DNA of 64,000 bases, taken from the NCBI RefSeq assembly GCF_014873145.1, contig NZ_JADBEK010000001.1:1736001-1800000 (forward strand). The letters are read 5' to 3'. Positions within the stretch are counted from its first letter, which is position 1. Every line of letters starts with the position of its first letter. Made by a program: the position numbers and the translations under genes. Shown here one piece after another: positions 27,932 to 36,185 of this stretch. The notes beneath the pieces were generated by a model. The model was not told where the DNA came from. It saw nothing but the letters and a program-made list of their open reading frames with translations, and searched no databases. This DNA comes from Nonomuraea angiospora (lineage in GTDB: Bacteria > Actinomycetota > Actinomycetes > Streptosporangiales > Streptosporangiaceae).

Positions 27932-28058
27932 TCAGGCGAGCGCGGTCAGCCGCGCCACCTCGTCGTCCGACAGGGTGAGCCTGGCCGCCTGCAGGTTCTC
28001 GGTGAGGTGCTCCAGAGACGTGGAGCCGGGAATCGGCAGCACGACGGGCGCGGGAAGT
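27932..28058 (-). pseudogene. Aldo-keto reductase C-terminal remnant
   Basis: The minus strand reads LPAPVVLPIPGSTSLEHLTE followed by NLQAARLTLSDDEVARLTALA and a stop at 27932, the standard last 40 residues of an aldo-keto reductase. The rest of the gene is missing. The gap 27884-28287 otherwise holds only the promoter sites of the next gene. Confidence 0.75.
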
Positions 28059-28156
28059 CAGTCATGCTGCGGCTCTTGCCGTTGCTCTGACTCGCATCGG
28101 TGCCGTCCCATTTTCCGACCAGGAAATGACGGCGATGGCCGCCGACGAGCCACGAA

Positions 28157-28221
28157 GAAACTTTCACCGAGCCTTGACCTGCGGCAGGCGCACCCTTACA
28201 TCGTGGTGTGTTATCGATAAC
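28157..28221. promoter_or_regulatory. Class B and class A operators upstream of the CE1 esterase
   Basis: GAAACTTTC (class B) lies at 28157-28165 and the perfect palindrome GTTATCGATAAC (class A) at 28210-28221. The class A site ends 66 bp before the esterase start. Having both classes in one promoter suggests control by two regulators. Confidence 0.65.
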
Positions 28222-28287
28222 GCACTCCATGCGGCTGCCCCTCCCATCGACGTACGCCGGCATCGGATCGGCAGAGAGAGTCCCACG

Positions 28288-29562
28288 ATGTCAAGACGTA
28301 GACCCTTGTTGACCGCCTTAGCGGTCGTGGTACTTGCCGTCCTGGTGACCACCGGTGGCCCGGCGTTGAGCGCCAGCCTCGGCACCACCACCACGCGCAC
28401 GGTCAGCGCCCTGGCCGCATCCGCGGGATGCGGCCAGGCGCCAGGGCTGGCGAGCGGCACGCGTTCGATCCAGACCAGCGGCAAGAACCGCAGCTACATC
28501 CTCAAGATCCCCGACAACTACGACATGAACCACCCCTACCGGCTGATCTTCGGGCTCCACTGGCTGGGCGGCACGGCCACCGATGTCGCCACCGGTCAGA
28601 CCGTGCAACGGGACGTCTGGGCCTACTACGGCCTGCAGCGCCTGGCGAACAACAGCACGATCTTCGTCGCGCCCCAGGGCTTCAACAACGGCTGGGGCAA
28701 TTCCAACGGCGAAGACCTGACCTTCGTCGACGACCTGGTCAGGCAGATCGAGGGAGCTCTCTGCGTCGACACCACGCAGCTGTTCGCCACGGGTTTCAGC
28801 TACGGGGGCGCCATGTCGTACGCGATCGCGTGCGCCCGGGCGAACGTCTTCCGCGCGGTCGCCGTCCAGTCCGGCGGCCAGCTCAGCGGGTGCAGCGGCG
28901 GCACCCAGCCCATCGCCTACATGGGGATCCACGGCATCAGAGACGGCGTGCTCAACATCTCCGGCGGACGATCCCTTCGTGACCGGTTCGTCAGGAACAA
29001 CGGCTGCACCGCCCAGAACCCGCCCGAGCCGGCGCAGGGCAGCCTGACGCACAGGGTCACCACCTACTCCGGGTGCTCGGCCGGGCATCCGGTCGTCTGG
29101 GCCGCGTTCGACGAAGGCCACATCGCCGCGCCACAGGACGGGGCCGGCGGCGACAGCGGCTCACGGACCTGGGTGCCGGCAGAGGTGTGGAAGTTCTTCA
29201 CCCAGTTCCAGAGCGGCCAGGACCCGACGCCGACTCCCACACCGACACCCACGCCGACGCCCGTTCCGGGAGCGTGTTCGGCCACGATCGAGACGGTCAA
29301 CAGCTGGGACGGCGGGTTCCAGTCGACGGTGACGGTCCGGGCGGGCAGCGCGCCGGTCGACGGCTGGACCGTGAAGTGGACCTGGCCGGGCGGGCAGAGC
29401 ATCAGCAGCCTCTGGAACGGCACGCAGAGCGGCTCCGGCTCCGCCGTGACGGTCCGCAACGCCTCCTACAACGGCTCCGTCGCCGCGGGCGCCTCCACCA
29501 CCTTCGGCTTCACCGCCAACGGCACCGCGGCCACGCCCACCGCCACCTGCACCAGCCCCTGA
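28288..29562 (+). CDS. Secreted CE1-type esterase (feruloyl/acetylxylan) with C-terminal CBM2
   Basis: The ATG at 28288 follows GAGAGAG. The 424-residue protein has a signal peptide (RRRPLLTALAVVVLAVLVTT), an alpha/beta-hydrolase of the LpqC/PHB depolymerase and feruloyl esterase type (about 50-310), a TPTPTPTP linker and a CBM2 (about 325-424). The nucleophile Ser is in FATGFSYGGAMS, the His in DEGHIAAP, and IFGLHWLGG is the oxyanion strand. CBM2 begins GACSATIETVNSWDGGFQS. It should release ferulate or acetate from arabinoxylan bound by the module. A GH27 gene follows 75 bp downstream and may be co-transcribed. Confidence 0.9.
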   Translation: MSRRRPLLTALAVVVLAVLVTTGGPALSASLGTTTTRTVSALAASAGCGQAPGLASGTRSIQTSGKNRSYILKIPDNYDMNHPYRLIFGLHWLGGTATDVATGQTVQRDVWAYYGLQRLANNSTIFVAPQGFNNGWGNSNGEDLTFVDDLVRQIEGALCVDTTQLFATGFSYGGAMSYAIACARANVFRAVAVQSGGQLSGCSGGTQPIAYMGIHGIRDGVLNISGGRSLRDRFVRNNGCTAQNPPEPAQGSLTHRVTTYSGCSAGHPVVWAAFDEGHIAAPQDGAGGDSGSRTWVPAEVWKFFTQFQSGQDPTPTPTPTPTPTPVPGACSATIETVNSWDGGFQSTVTVRAGSAPVDGWTVKWTWPGGQSISSLWNGTQSGSGSAVTVRNASYNGSVAAGASTTFGFTANGTAATPTATCTSP

Positions 29563-29636
29563 TCCCGTGTTCATCCGGGGTGGCCGATGCCACGTCACCG
29601 AGGCCGGCCACCCCGATGCGGCCTTGAGGAGGGCCC

Positions 29637-31205
29637 TTGCGCAAGGTGAGAACGCTTCTCGCCGCCGGCATTCTCGTCGGCGGTCTGATCGTCCTGCAGG
29701 ACCAGGCCGGCGCCCTGGACAACGGGGTCGCCCGCACGCCCCCCATGGGCTGGAACAGCTGGAACACCTTCGGCTGCAACATCAACGAGACACTGATCAA
29801 GCAGATGGCCGACGCCATCGTCAACTCCGGCCTGCGCGACCTCGGCTACAAGTACGTCGTGGTCGACGACTGCTGGTTCGACCCCACCCGCGACTCCGCG
29901 GGGAACCTGCGGGGCAACCCGTCGCGCTTCCCCGGCGGGATGAAGGCCCTCGGCGACTACCTGCACGCCAAGGGGCTGAAGTTCGGCATCTACCAGGTGC
30001 CCGTGGACAAGACCTGCGCCCAGTACTTCGGCGGCTACCCGGGCGCGACCGGAAGCCAGGGCCACGAGGTCCAGGACGCCAAGCAGTTCGCCGCCTGGGG
30101 CGTGGACTACCTGAAGTACGACTGGTGCTCGCCCAGCGGCACCATCGACGACCAGGTCCGCACGTTCGCGAAGATGCGCGACGCGCTGGCGGCGACCGGG
30201 CGGCCGATCGTCTACAGCATCAACCCGAACAGCATCCACGCGAAGACCGGGCCGCAGCGCAACTGGGGCGACGTCGCCAACCTGTGGCGGACGACCGAGG
30301 ACATCACCAACAAGTGGAACACCGGCCAGACGAACGGATACCCGATGGGCATCCAGAACATCGTCGACGTCACCGTCCCGCTCGCCTCGTACGCCAGGCC
30401 CGGCGCGTTCAACGACCCCGACATGATGGAGATCGGCCGGGGCGGCATGACCGACACCGAGATGCGCAGCCACTTCGCCCTCTGGGCGATCATGGCCTCG
30501 CCCCTCATCGCCGGGAACGACCTGCGCAGCATGGACCCGGCGACGACGACCATCCTGAAGAACCAGAACCTCATCGCCATCAACCAGGACCCGCTTGGCC
30601 TGCAGGCAGGCCAGGTCAGCAACGACGGAACCCGGCGCGTGCTGGCCAAGAAGCTCGGCAACGGCGACGTCGCGGTCGCCCTGTTCAACCAGGGCGACAG
30701 CACGACCACGATCAGCACCACCGCGTCCGCGATCGGTCTGGCGGGCGATTCGTTCACCCTTCGCGACGCGTGGACGAACGCCGTCAGCGCTAGCACCGGC
30801 ACCATCTCGGCCGCCGTGCCGTCGCACGGCACCGTCGTCTACCGGGTCAGCGGCGGCACCTCCTCGACGCCGACGCCGACGCCCACGCCGAGCGGCCCGG
30901 CGGACGGTTGCACGGCGGCGTACCGGCTGGTCAACGACTGGGGCACCGGCTTCCAGAGCGAGGTGACCGTCAGCAACCCCGGGCCGTCCGCGATCGACGG
31001 CTGGACCGTGAAGCTGACGCTGGCCGGCGGCCAGACCATCTCCAGCCTGTGGAACGGCGTGAACACCGGCACCAGCGGCACGGTCACCGTCAAGAACACC
31101 GCCTACAACGGCACCGTCGCCGCCAACGGGACGACCACGTTCGGCTTCACCGCCGGCGGCAACGGCTCGGCCGCCCCCACCGCCGTCACCTGCACGACCC
31201 CGTAG
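29637..31205 (+). CDS. Secreted GH27 alpha-galactosidase with C-terminal CBM2
   Basis: A TTG start at 29637 is supported by GAGGAGGG just upstream, since no ATG or GTG nearby has a site. The 522-residue protein has a signal peptide to about residue 28, a GH27 barrel (NGVARTPPMGWNSWNTFGC; VVVDDCWFDP), nucleophile Asp in YLKYDWCSPSG and acid/base Asp in FNDPDMMEIG. A beta-sandwich follows, then a TPTPTPTPSG linker and CBM2 (about 420-522, ending PTAVTCTTP). GH27 includes alpha-galactosidases and beta-L-arabinopyranosidases, so either activity is possible; arabinopyranosidase would suit the neighbours. Confidence 0.92.
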   Translation: MRKVRTLLAAGILVGGLIVLQDQAGALDNGVARTPPMGWNSWNTFGCNINETLIKQMADAIVNSGLRDLGYKYVVVDDCWFDPTRDSAGNLRGNPSRFPGGMKALGDYLHAKGLKFGIYQVPVDKTCAQYFGGYPGATGSQGHEVQDAKQFAAWGVDYLKYDWCSPSGTIDDQVRTFAKMRDALAATGRPIVYSINPNSIHAKTGPQRNWGDVANLWRTTEDITNKWNTGQTNGYPMGIQNIVDVTVPLASYARPGAFNDPDMMEIGRGGMTDTEMRSHFALWAIMASPLIAGNDLRSMDPATTTILKNQNLIAINQDPLGLQAGQVSNDGTRRVLAKKLGNGDVAVALFNQGDSTTTISTTASAIGLAGDSFTLRDAWTNAVSASTGTISAAVPSHGTVVYRVSGGTSSTPTPTPTPSGPADGCTAAYRLVNDWGTGFQSEVTVSNPGPSAIDGWTVKLTLAGGQTISSLWNGVNTGTSGTVTVKNTAYNGTVAANGTTTFGFTAGGNGSAAPTAVTCTTP

Positions 31206-31238
31206 TGGAGCGTCACGTCTCAAGGAAGGTAAGCACCC

Positions 31239-32666
31239 ATGCGACAGCTCAGCCATTCGCACCGGCGGATGGCACTCTCGGCCGCCTCCGTCGTCGCGCT
31301 GTCGACAGCCGGGGTCGGCATGGCCGCGGCGCACGTGGCATCAGCGGCCGCGGCGGGATGCCAGGTCACGTACACGGTGACCAACCAGTGGTCCGGAGGC
31401 TTCGGCGCGAATGTTAACGTTACCAACCTCGGCGATCCCATCAACGGCTGGAAACTGACCTGGGCCTTCCCCGCCGGGCAGGCCATCACCCAGCTGTGGA
31501 ACGGCTCCTACACCCAGTCCGGCGCCCAGGTCACCGTCGCCAACGTGGACTACAACGGCAGCATCCCCGGCGGCGGCACCGCCGGCTTCGGCTTCAACGG
31601 GAGCTGGAACGGCTCCAACCCGGTGCCGTCGAGCTTCGCCCTGAACGGCGTCCCCTGCACCGGCAACGTCTCCACCCCCACGCCCACCGTCACGCCACCT
31701 CCGCCGCCGTCGAGGCAGCCGTGCGACATCTACGCCGCCGGCGGCACGCCGTGCGTGGCGGCGCACAGCACGACCCGCGCCCTGTACGCCTCGTACAACG
31801 GCCCGCTCTACCAGGTACGCCGCTCCTCGGACAACGCCACCCGGGACATCGGCGTCCTGAGCGCGGGCGGGGGCGCCGACGCCGCGGCGCAGGATTCGTT
31901 CTGCGCCGGCACGACCTGCCTCATCACCATCATTTACGACCAGTCAGGCCGTAACAACCGCCTCACCCAGGCGCCCCCCGGCGGGTTCCCCGGCCCGGCT
32001 CCGGGCGGATACGACAACCTCGCGAACGCCACCAAGGCACCGACCACCGTCTACGGCCGCAAAGCCTACGGAGTCTACGTGGATCCCGGCGTCGGCTACC
32101 GCAACAACACCACCAACGGCATCGCGAAGGGGGACCAGCCCGAGGGCATGTACGCCATCTTCGACGGCACGCACTACAACGGCGGCTGCTGCTTCGACTA
32201 CGGCAACGCCGAGACCAACAGCCGCGACAACGGCAACGGCACCATGGAGGCCATCTACTTCGGCAACATCAAGGTCTGGGGCTACGGAGCCGGCAACGGC
32301 CCGTGGATCATGGCCGACCTCGAGAACGGCCTGTTCTCCGGGGTGGACCAGAAGTACAACGCCAACGACCCGACCATCAGCCACCGGTATCTGACGGCCA
32401 TCGTGAAGGGCGAGCCGAACCACTGGTCGATCCGGGGCGGCAACGCGCAGTCGGGCGGCGTGTCGACCTTCTACAACGGGCCACGGCCCAACGTTGCGGG
32501 CTACAACCCGATGAAGAAGGAAGGAGCCATCATTCTCGGCATCGGCGGCGACAACAGCCACGGCGCGGCCGGCACCTTCTACGAGGGCGTGATGACGTCC
32601 GGCTATCCGTCGGACGCCACCGAGAACGCCGTCCAGGCCAACATCGTCGCCGCCGGCTACCGATGA
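31239..32666 (+). CDS. Secreted CBM2-GH54 alpha-L-arabinofuranosidase
   Basis: The ATG at 31239 follows AAGGAAGG. The 475-residue protein has a signal peptide ending near residue 37, an N-terminal CBM2 (about 38-140, GCQVTYTVTNQWSGGFGANV), a Thr/Pro linker and a GH54 catalytic domain (about 158-475, PCDIYAAGGTPCVAAHSTTRAL). The nucleophile Glu is expected in NGTMEAIYFGN and the acid/base Asp in GIGGDNSHG. Fungal GH54 enzymes end in a CBM42; this one lacks it and uses CBM2 in front. It removes arabinose side chains. A near-perfect class A operator lies inside the CBM2 coding sequence. It follows the GH27 gene by 33 bp. Confidence 0.93.
   Translation: MRQLSHSHRRMALSAASVVALSTAGVGMAAAHVASAAAAGCQVTYTVTNQWSGGFGANVNVTNLGDPINGWKLTWAFPAGQAITQLWNGSYTQSGAQVTVANVDYNGSIPGGGTAGFGFNGSWNGSNPVPSSFALNGVPCTGNVSTPTPTVTPPPPPSRQPCDIYAAGGTPCVAAHSTTRALYASYNGPLYQVRRSSDNATRDIGVLSAGGGADAAAQDSFCAGTTCLITIIYDQSGRNNRLTQAPPGGFPGPAPGGYDNLANATKAPTTVYGRKAYGVYVDPGVGYRNNTTNGIAKGDQPEGMYAIFDGTHYNGGCCFDYGNAETNSRDNGNGTMEAIYFGNIKVWGYGAGNGPWIMADLENGLFSGVDQKYNANDPTISHRYLTAIVKGEPNHWSIRGGNAQSGGVSTFYNGPRPNVAGYNPMKKEGAIILGIGGDNSHGAAGTFYEGVMTSGYPSDATENAVQANIVAAGYR
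31413..31424. promoter_or_regulatory. Class A operator-like site inside the CBM2-GH54 gene
   Basis: GTTAACGTTACC matches GTTAnCGnTAAC at 9 of the 10 fixed positions. It is encoded by codons AAT GTT AAC GTT ACC, using T-ending codons that are rare in this gene, which suggests the site itself may be selected. Confidence 0.4.
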
Positions 32667-32750
32667 ATCCGGCCAGCTAGACCAGCCATTGGGATGACCG
32701 AGCCCCGCAGCCGGGCCATGCGTCGATCCACCTTTTCCAAGGAGATCTCC

Positions 32751-33096
32751 GTGCGCTTCAGCCGACCTCGGCGCTGGATCGCGGCCGCGATGGCTGCGGC
32801 GCTCGGCGCCCATCGCCGGCACCGACACCGGCAAGGCCGTGCGAGACGCCGGCATCGTCTGCTGCGTCACCACCTCCACTGCGCCGCTGTTCACCCTCGA
32901 CCAGGCGGCTGAGCACGCTCACGTCAACGCCGTGGGCGCGTTCCGCCCGGCCATCGGGGACCACCTGATCGGGCTGGGCGCCGCACTCGCAGGCGGCGTG
33001 CCGCCGAGCGGGGGGCGCACGGTCTTCAAGACGGTCGGCGTCGCCCTCCAGGACTGGGCGATCGCTCAGCTGCTGGCTCAGCGCTGCCTTCAGTGA
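32751..33096 (+). pseudogene. Signal peptide joined to an internally deleted ornithine cyclodeaminase
   Basis: A GTG at 32751 with AAGGAG upstream begins a signal-like sequence RFSRPRRWIAAAMAAALGA. In shifted frame the DNA then reads VRDAGIVCCVTTSTAPLFTL, AHVNAVGAFRP and, after a further deletion, TVFKTVGVALQDWAIAQLLAQ with a stop at 33096. These are conserved pieces of ornithine cyclodeaminase/mu-crystallin. Two deletions have fused a lost secreted protein to a lost cytoplasmic enzyme. Nothing else is seen in 32667-33136. Confidence 0.7.
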
Positions 33097-33136
33097 TCGC
33101 CCGGTCCCCTGTAGCCCGGGCGAATGAGACGATGTC

Positions 33137-33868
33137 CTAACCGGCGGCTTGCAGCCGGAATTGCAGGTCGGAGGCGCCTGGCGTCTCCAGGACCGACACC
33201 GCGATCAGGCCGGCGGCCGCGGCAAGGCTCTCGAATCCTGAGCGGGTGTACCAGTGCAGTACCCAGGGGCGGTCCACGATGGTGCTCTCGCCAGCGCGGT
33301 ACCGCTCGTAACGCAACACCGTCGTCTGCGTCCGCGCGGAATCGCTACGCTCCTCGGACAACACCGAGACACGCAACTCAGCACCGTCGTCCGCAATAGC
33401 GGTGCGTGCTCGGCCGATCCGTTCGGCAGGCGTGGGCGACGGGACGAACAGCGGCACCAGGGCGGTGCCGCCCACGGCGAGGTGGTTACGGATGCGGTGG
33501 AGTGCAGCCAGAGCGATGGAGTCGTCGGGGAGCAGGTTGAAGGTCGGCCCGGCAAGAAAGATCGCACGGTAGCGGCGCGGCAGATCGAGCGCCTCCATGC
33601 GCTGGTGGTGGACGACGACATCGACGCCTTGCGTCCGCGCCCGGCTACGGCACCGCTGCAGCATGTCTGCCGAGGAGTCGACACCCTCGACGTCCAGGCC
33701 GCGCCGGCGCAGGTCGAGCAATGGATCGCCGTCCCCACACCCCAGCTCCAGCGCCGGGGACCCAGCCTCTTGGACAAACGTCGCATAGGGCTCTGGGTCT
33801 TGGGCGACGGACTTCAGCGGCCCATACAACTCGGCGACGATGCCCGTGTAGAAATCAGCAGGAAGCAC
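33137..33868 (-). CDS. SAM-dependent methyltransferase, class I
   Basis: A GTG at 33868 follows AAGGTG. The 243-residue protein has the class I motif I ALELGCGDGDPLLDLRRRG near residue 40, the acidic loop EGVDSSADML, motif II-like YRAIFLAGPTFNLL and a substrate cap with FVPSPTPAERIG. The substrate is unknown; related proteins act on small molecules. It is divergent from the MarR gene at 33955 with an 86-bp shared promoter region, so MarR may regulate it. Confidence 0.85.
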   Translation of the reverse strand: MLPADFYTGIVAELYGPLKSVAQDPEPYATFVQEAGSPALELGCGDGDPLLDLRRRGLDVEGVDSSADMLQRCRSRARTQGVDVVVHHQRMEALDLPRRYRAIFLAGPTFNLLPDDSIALAALHRIRNHLAVGGTALVPLFVPSPTPAERIGRARTAIADDGAELRVSVLSEERSDSARTQTTVLRYERYRAGESTIVDRPWVLHWYTRSGFESLAAAAGLIAVSVLETPGASDLQFRLQAAG

Positions 33869-33927
33869 GCCCGCACCTTACGCTCCAGCCGAAGGCTCGG
33901 CGACAGCATTTCCAGCAACTTGCTTTT

Positions 33928-33949
33928 CTAAGTTAGCATGTTAAGTTAG
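33928..33949. promoter_or_regulatory. MarR-type operator overlapping the marR promoter
   Basis: The segment CTAAGTTAGCATGTTAAGTTAG contains the dyad TTAnCATGnTAA (33933-33944) inside a direct repeat of TAAGTTAG (33929 and 33942). It ends 5 bases before the GTG of the MarR gene and is an A/T-rich island. Confidence 0.65.
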
Positions 33950-33954
33950 AGGGC

Positions 33955-34392
33955 GTGGAACGGAACCTGAGCCTCGACCTGCATGTGCTGACCGCCCGCC
34001 TGGACCGGGCGGCCGACCGGCTGCTGCGCGCCAGTCACGGCATCTCCTACAGCCGCTTCCTCGCCCTCACCCTGGTGGGCGAGCTGGGCGCGACCACGCA
34101 GCGCACGCTGGCGGAATACCTGGGGGTGACCGAGGCGTCGGTGAGCCGCATGACGGGGGTCCTGGCCGCCGACGGGCTGCTCGACGTGCGGCCCGACCCG
34201 GGCGGCGGGCGGCGGCACCGCCTCAGCCTGACCAAGGCGGGCGAGGAACTCGTCGCCTCGGTGCGGCGCGGCTTCGAGGACAAGCTGGCGGTGCTGGTGG
34301 AGCAGAGCGGCATCGCCTACGAGGAGTACGCCGAGCAGACCGCCCGGCTGCTGAGCACGTTCGACCGGCTAGAGAAGGAAGCAGGACGTTGA
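33955..34392 (+). CDS. MarR-family transcriptional regulator
   Basis: A GTG at 33955 opens a 145-residue winged helix protein. The recognition region is RTLAEYLGVTEASVSRMTGVLAADGLL, followed by the wing DPGGGRRHRLSLTKAGEEL and a C-terminal dimer helix. The start codon is a few bases from an operator, in keeping with autorepression. An alpha/beta-hydrolase gene follows on the same strand; the two were probably one operon before a TnpB-type element inserted between them. Confidence 0.9.
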   Translation: MERNLSLDLHVLTARLDRAADRLLRASHGISYSRFLALTLVGELGATTQRTLAEYLGVTEASVSRMTGVLAADGLLDVRPDPGGGRRHRLSLTKAGEELVASVRRGFEDKLAVLVEQSGIAYEEYAEQTARLLSTFDRLEKEAGR

Positions 34393-34393
34393 C

Positions 34394-34709
34394 CTCCTCC
34401 CCCTCGTAAACGAGGGGGATGCCAACCGCCGCCGGTTGGCCTTCCTGCTTCACCGCCGGTCGCCCGCCCGAGAGGACTCTCGTTGAGGTCTTACACCAGC
34501 TCCCTGCTCGGGGGTCGGGTAGAAGCGGTACTTGTAGGCCCGCTTCACCAACTGCGCCACACCTCACATTTTCGCAGGAAGACCAGCCAAGTACTGCCCG
34601 CTTGTCGTAGACAGCGGTCCGCCTGACGGCGAATCGCCTGCTCCTGCCCTGCTTCGCAGGAGCCCAATTCCTTCCCCGCCTGAGGGCGGGGGTCTCCTCG
34701 GAGGTATCA
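34394..34709. mobile_element. Internally deleted IS200/IS605-family (TnpB) element
   Basis: Both ends keep GC-rich hairpins typical of IS200/IS605 elements: CCCCCTCG-taaa-CGAGGGGG near 34399-34418 and CCCCGCC-tgag-GGCGGGG at 34675-34692, with a further 8-bp hairpin GCTCCTGC/GCAGGAGC at about 34641-34664. Only the first codons of tnpB remain on the minus strand. The element lies exactly between marR and the hydrolase gene. The left hairpin may now end marR transcription. The exact ends are uncertain by some bases. Confidence 0.65.
34450..34560 (-). pseudogene. tnpB N-terminal remnant
   Basis: From a GTG at 34560 the frame reads AQLVKRAYKYRFYPTPEQ, the conserved start of TnpB proteins (RNA-guided nuclease of IS200/IS605), then leaves homology and stops at 34450 after about 36 residues. 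The RuvC and zinc-finger parts are gone. Confidence 0.8.
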
Positions 34710-34710
34710 G

Positions 34711-35532
34711 ATGAACGACACCATTGTGACCTCAGCCGACGGCACGGCGATCGCCTTCCGCACCATGGGCAGGGGACCGGCCATGATCCTGTTCGGCGGG
34801 ACGTTCCGCACCGCCGACGACTACCTGCCGCTGGCCTCGGCGCTGGCCGGCTCGTTCACGGTGCACCTGGTGCAGCGGCGGGGGCGGGACGGCAGCGGGC
34901 CCTTGGGGCCGGACTACTCCTTACGCAAGGAGGTCGAGGACCTGCTCGCCGTACGGGCCGGGACGGGGGCGCGGCTGGCGTTCGGGCACAGCTACGGTGG
35001 GCTCGTCCTCCTGGAGGCGGCGCGCACGTCCGGCGTTTTCGACCGGATCGCCGTCTACGAGCCCGGCGTGCCGGTCGCGCCCGTGCCCACCGACTGGATG
35101 GCGCCCTACCGGGAACGGCTGGCGGCGGGCGACCCTTATGGGGCGTTCGTGCACTTCATCCGAGGGTCGGGCGGGGCACCGCCGTTCATGGAGAAGCTGC
35201 CGCACTGGTACCTGCGTACGGTGATGCGGCTGTTCTACCGGGGGGCGGGCTGGCGACGGATGCGGCCGCTGCTGGCGGCGAACCTCGCCGAACACGGGCA
35301 GATCGCCGCCCAGCAGGGCCGCCTGGCCGAGTTCGCGGCGGTCAAGGCGGCGGTGCTGGTGTTGTGCGGGGGGCGTTCGAAGGCGGCGCACCGGGAGGAG
35401 TTCGCGGCCCTGCGCGACATGCTGCCGGACGCGGCCCTGGAGACCCTCGACCGGCTCGACCACTTCGGCCCGGAAGGCAGGACGGCCGCGGTGGTGGCCG
35501 AGCGGGTGCGGCCCTTCCTTGACCTCCGTTGA
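34711..35532 (+). CDS. Alpha/beta-hydrolase, cytoplasmic
   Basis: The ATG at 34711 has GGAGGT upstream, supplied by the last bases of the TnpB-type element. The 273-residue protein has the alpha/beta-hydrolase order: oxyanion strand AMILFGGTFRTADDY, nucleophile elbow AFGHSYGGLVLLEAA near residue 94, and catalytic His in RLDHFGPEGR near the end. There is no signal peptide. MarR-linked hydrolases of this kind often detoxify esters or lactones, but the substrate cannot be read here. Confidence 0.88.
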   Translation: MNDTIVTSADGTAIAFRTMGRGPAMILFGGTFRTADDYLPLASALAGSFTVHLVQRRGRDGSGPLGPDYSLRKEVEDLLAVRAGTGARLAFGHSYGGLVLLEAARTSGVFDRIAVYEPGVPVAPVPTDWMAPYRERLAAGDPYGAFVHFIRGSGGAPPFMEKLPHWYLRTVMRLFYRGAGWRRMRPLLAANLAEHGQIAAQQGRLAEFAAVKAAVLVLCGGRSKAAHREEFAALRDMLPDAALETLDRLDHFGPEGRTAAVVAERVRPFLDLR

Positions 35533-35574
35533 ATCATGTGGCGGCCCGGTCCTTTGTGATGGCTTCTGGGGCCG

Positions 35575-36039
35575 TCACACGCCCGTGATGGTCCATTGGT
35601 TGTTGGTGGTGTTGTTCGGTGTCCACATGGCCACGGTGGAGCCGGCGGTGTTGTTGCCCATTCCGTCCAGGGCGGTATCGGTGCCTCGGTTGATGATCTG
35701 GTAGCGGCCGCTCCCCATGCTGTTGAGGCGCCACTGCTGGTTGTCGCCGCCGTTCCAGGCGGACTGCCGCGCGCCGGCGCCGTTGGCGCCGTCGCCCCCG
35801 CTGTCGATGACCATGCCGTTGGTGCGGTTCACGATGCGGTACCAGCCGCCGCCCAGGTCCAGGAGCTGCCACCGCAGGTTGGTGCTGCCGTTGTAGCTCC
35901 ACTGTTTGAGCACCGAGCCGGAGGCGACGTTGCCGGACACCATGGCGCCCAGGCGGCCGTTGCCGATCGGAAGCGCTCTCAGCCAGTCCGTGCCGGCGCT
36001 CTCGTCGTACCAGAGGGCCAGATCGTTCGCGGCGCTCAC
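35575..36039 (-). pseudogene. GH95 fucosidase remnant fused to a ricin-type domain
   Basis: The 154-residue frame begins with the exact N-terminal pattern of GH95 (NDLALWYDESAGTDWL, ALPIGNGRLGAMVSG), and after 33 residues jumps into a ricin-like trefoil (NVASGSVLKQWSYNGS; LRWQLLDLGGGWYRIVNR; NQQWRLNSMGSGRYQIINR) that runs to the end. A complete GH95 needs some 700 more residues. There is no signal peptide and a weak ribosome site. The join lies in the stretch for GNVASGS, which is also present at the domain border of the GH29 gene, so recombination there could have made the chimera. A lectin-only product may still be made in frame. Confidence 0.75.
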
Positions 36040-36185
36040 CTCGGGATGCCGAATCTCAACACTTGCCTTCGCGAAAAATCAGACATCTCCCTTCTCATTT
36101 TCTGCGGGGATGTGGTCGGCTACCCACTCGGCACCTACGCGACAGGAGCCGACCGGCGGCGCGGCGATGGCGGGAGGAGGCTGGG

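Noticed and set aside
34490..34562. tRNA-like sequence (GTGTGGCGCAGTTGGT on the minus strand)
   Set aside because: It resembles a tRNA D-arm start, but no acceptor stem or T-arm can be formed and the DNA codes for the TnpB start KRAYKYRFYPTPEQ.
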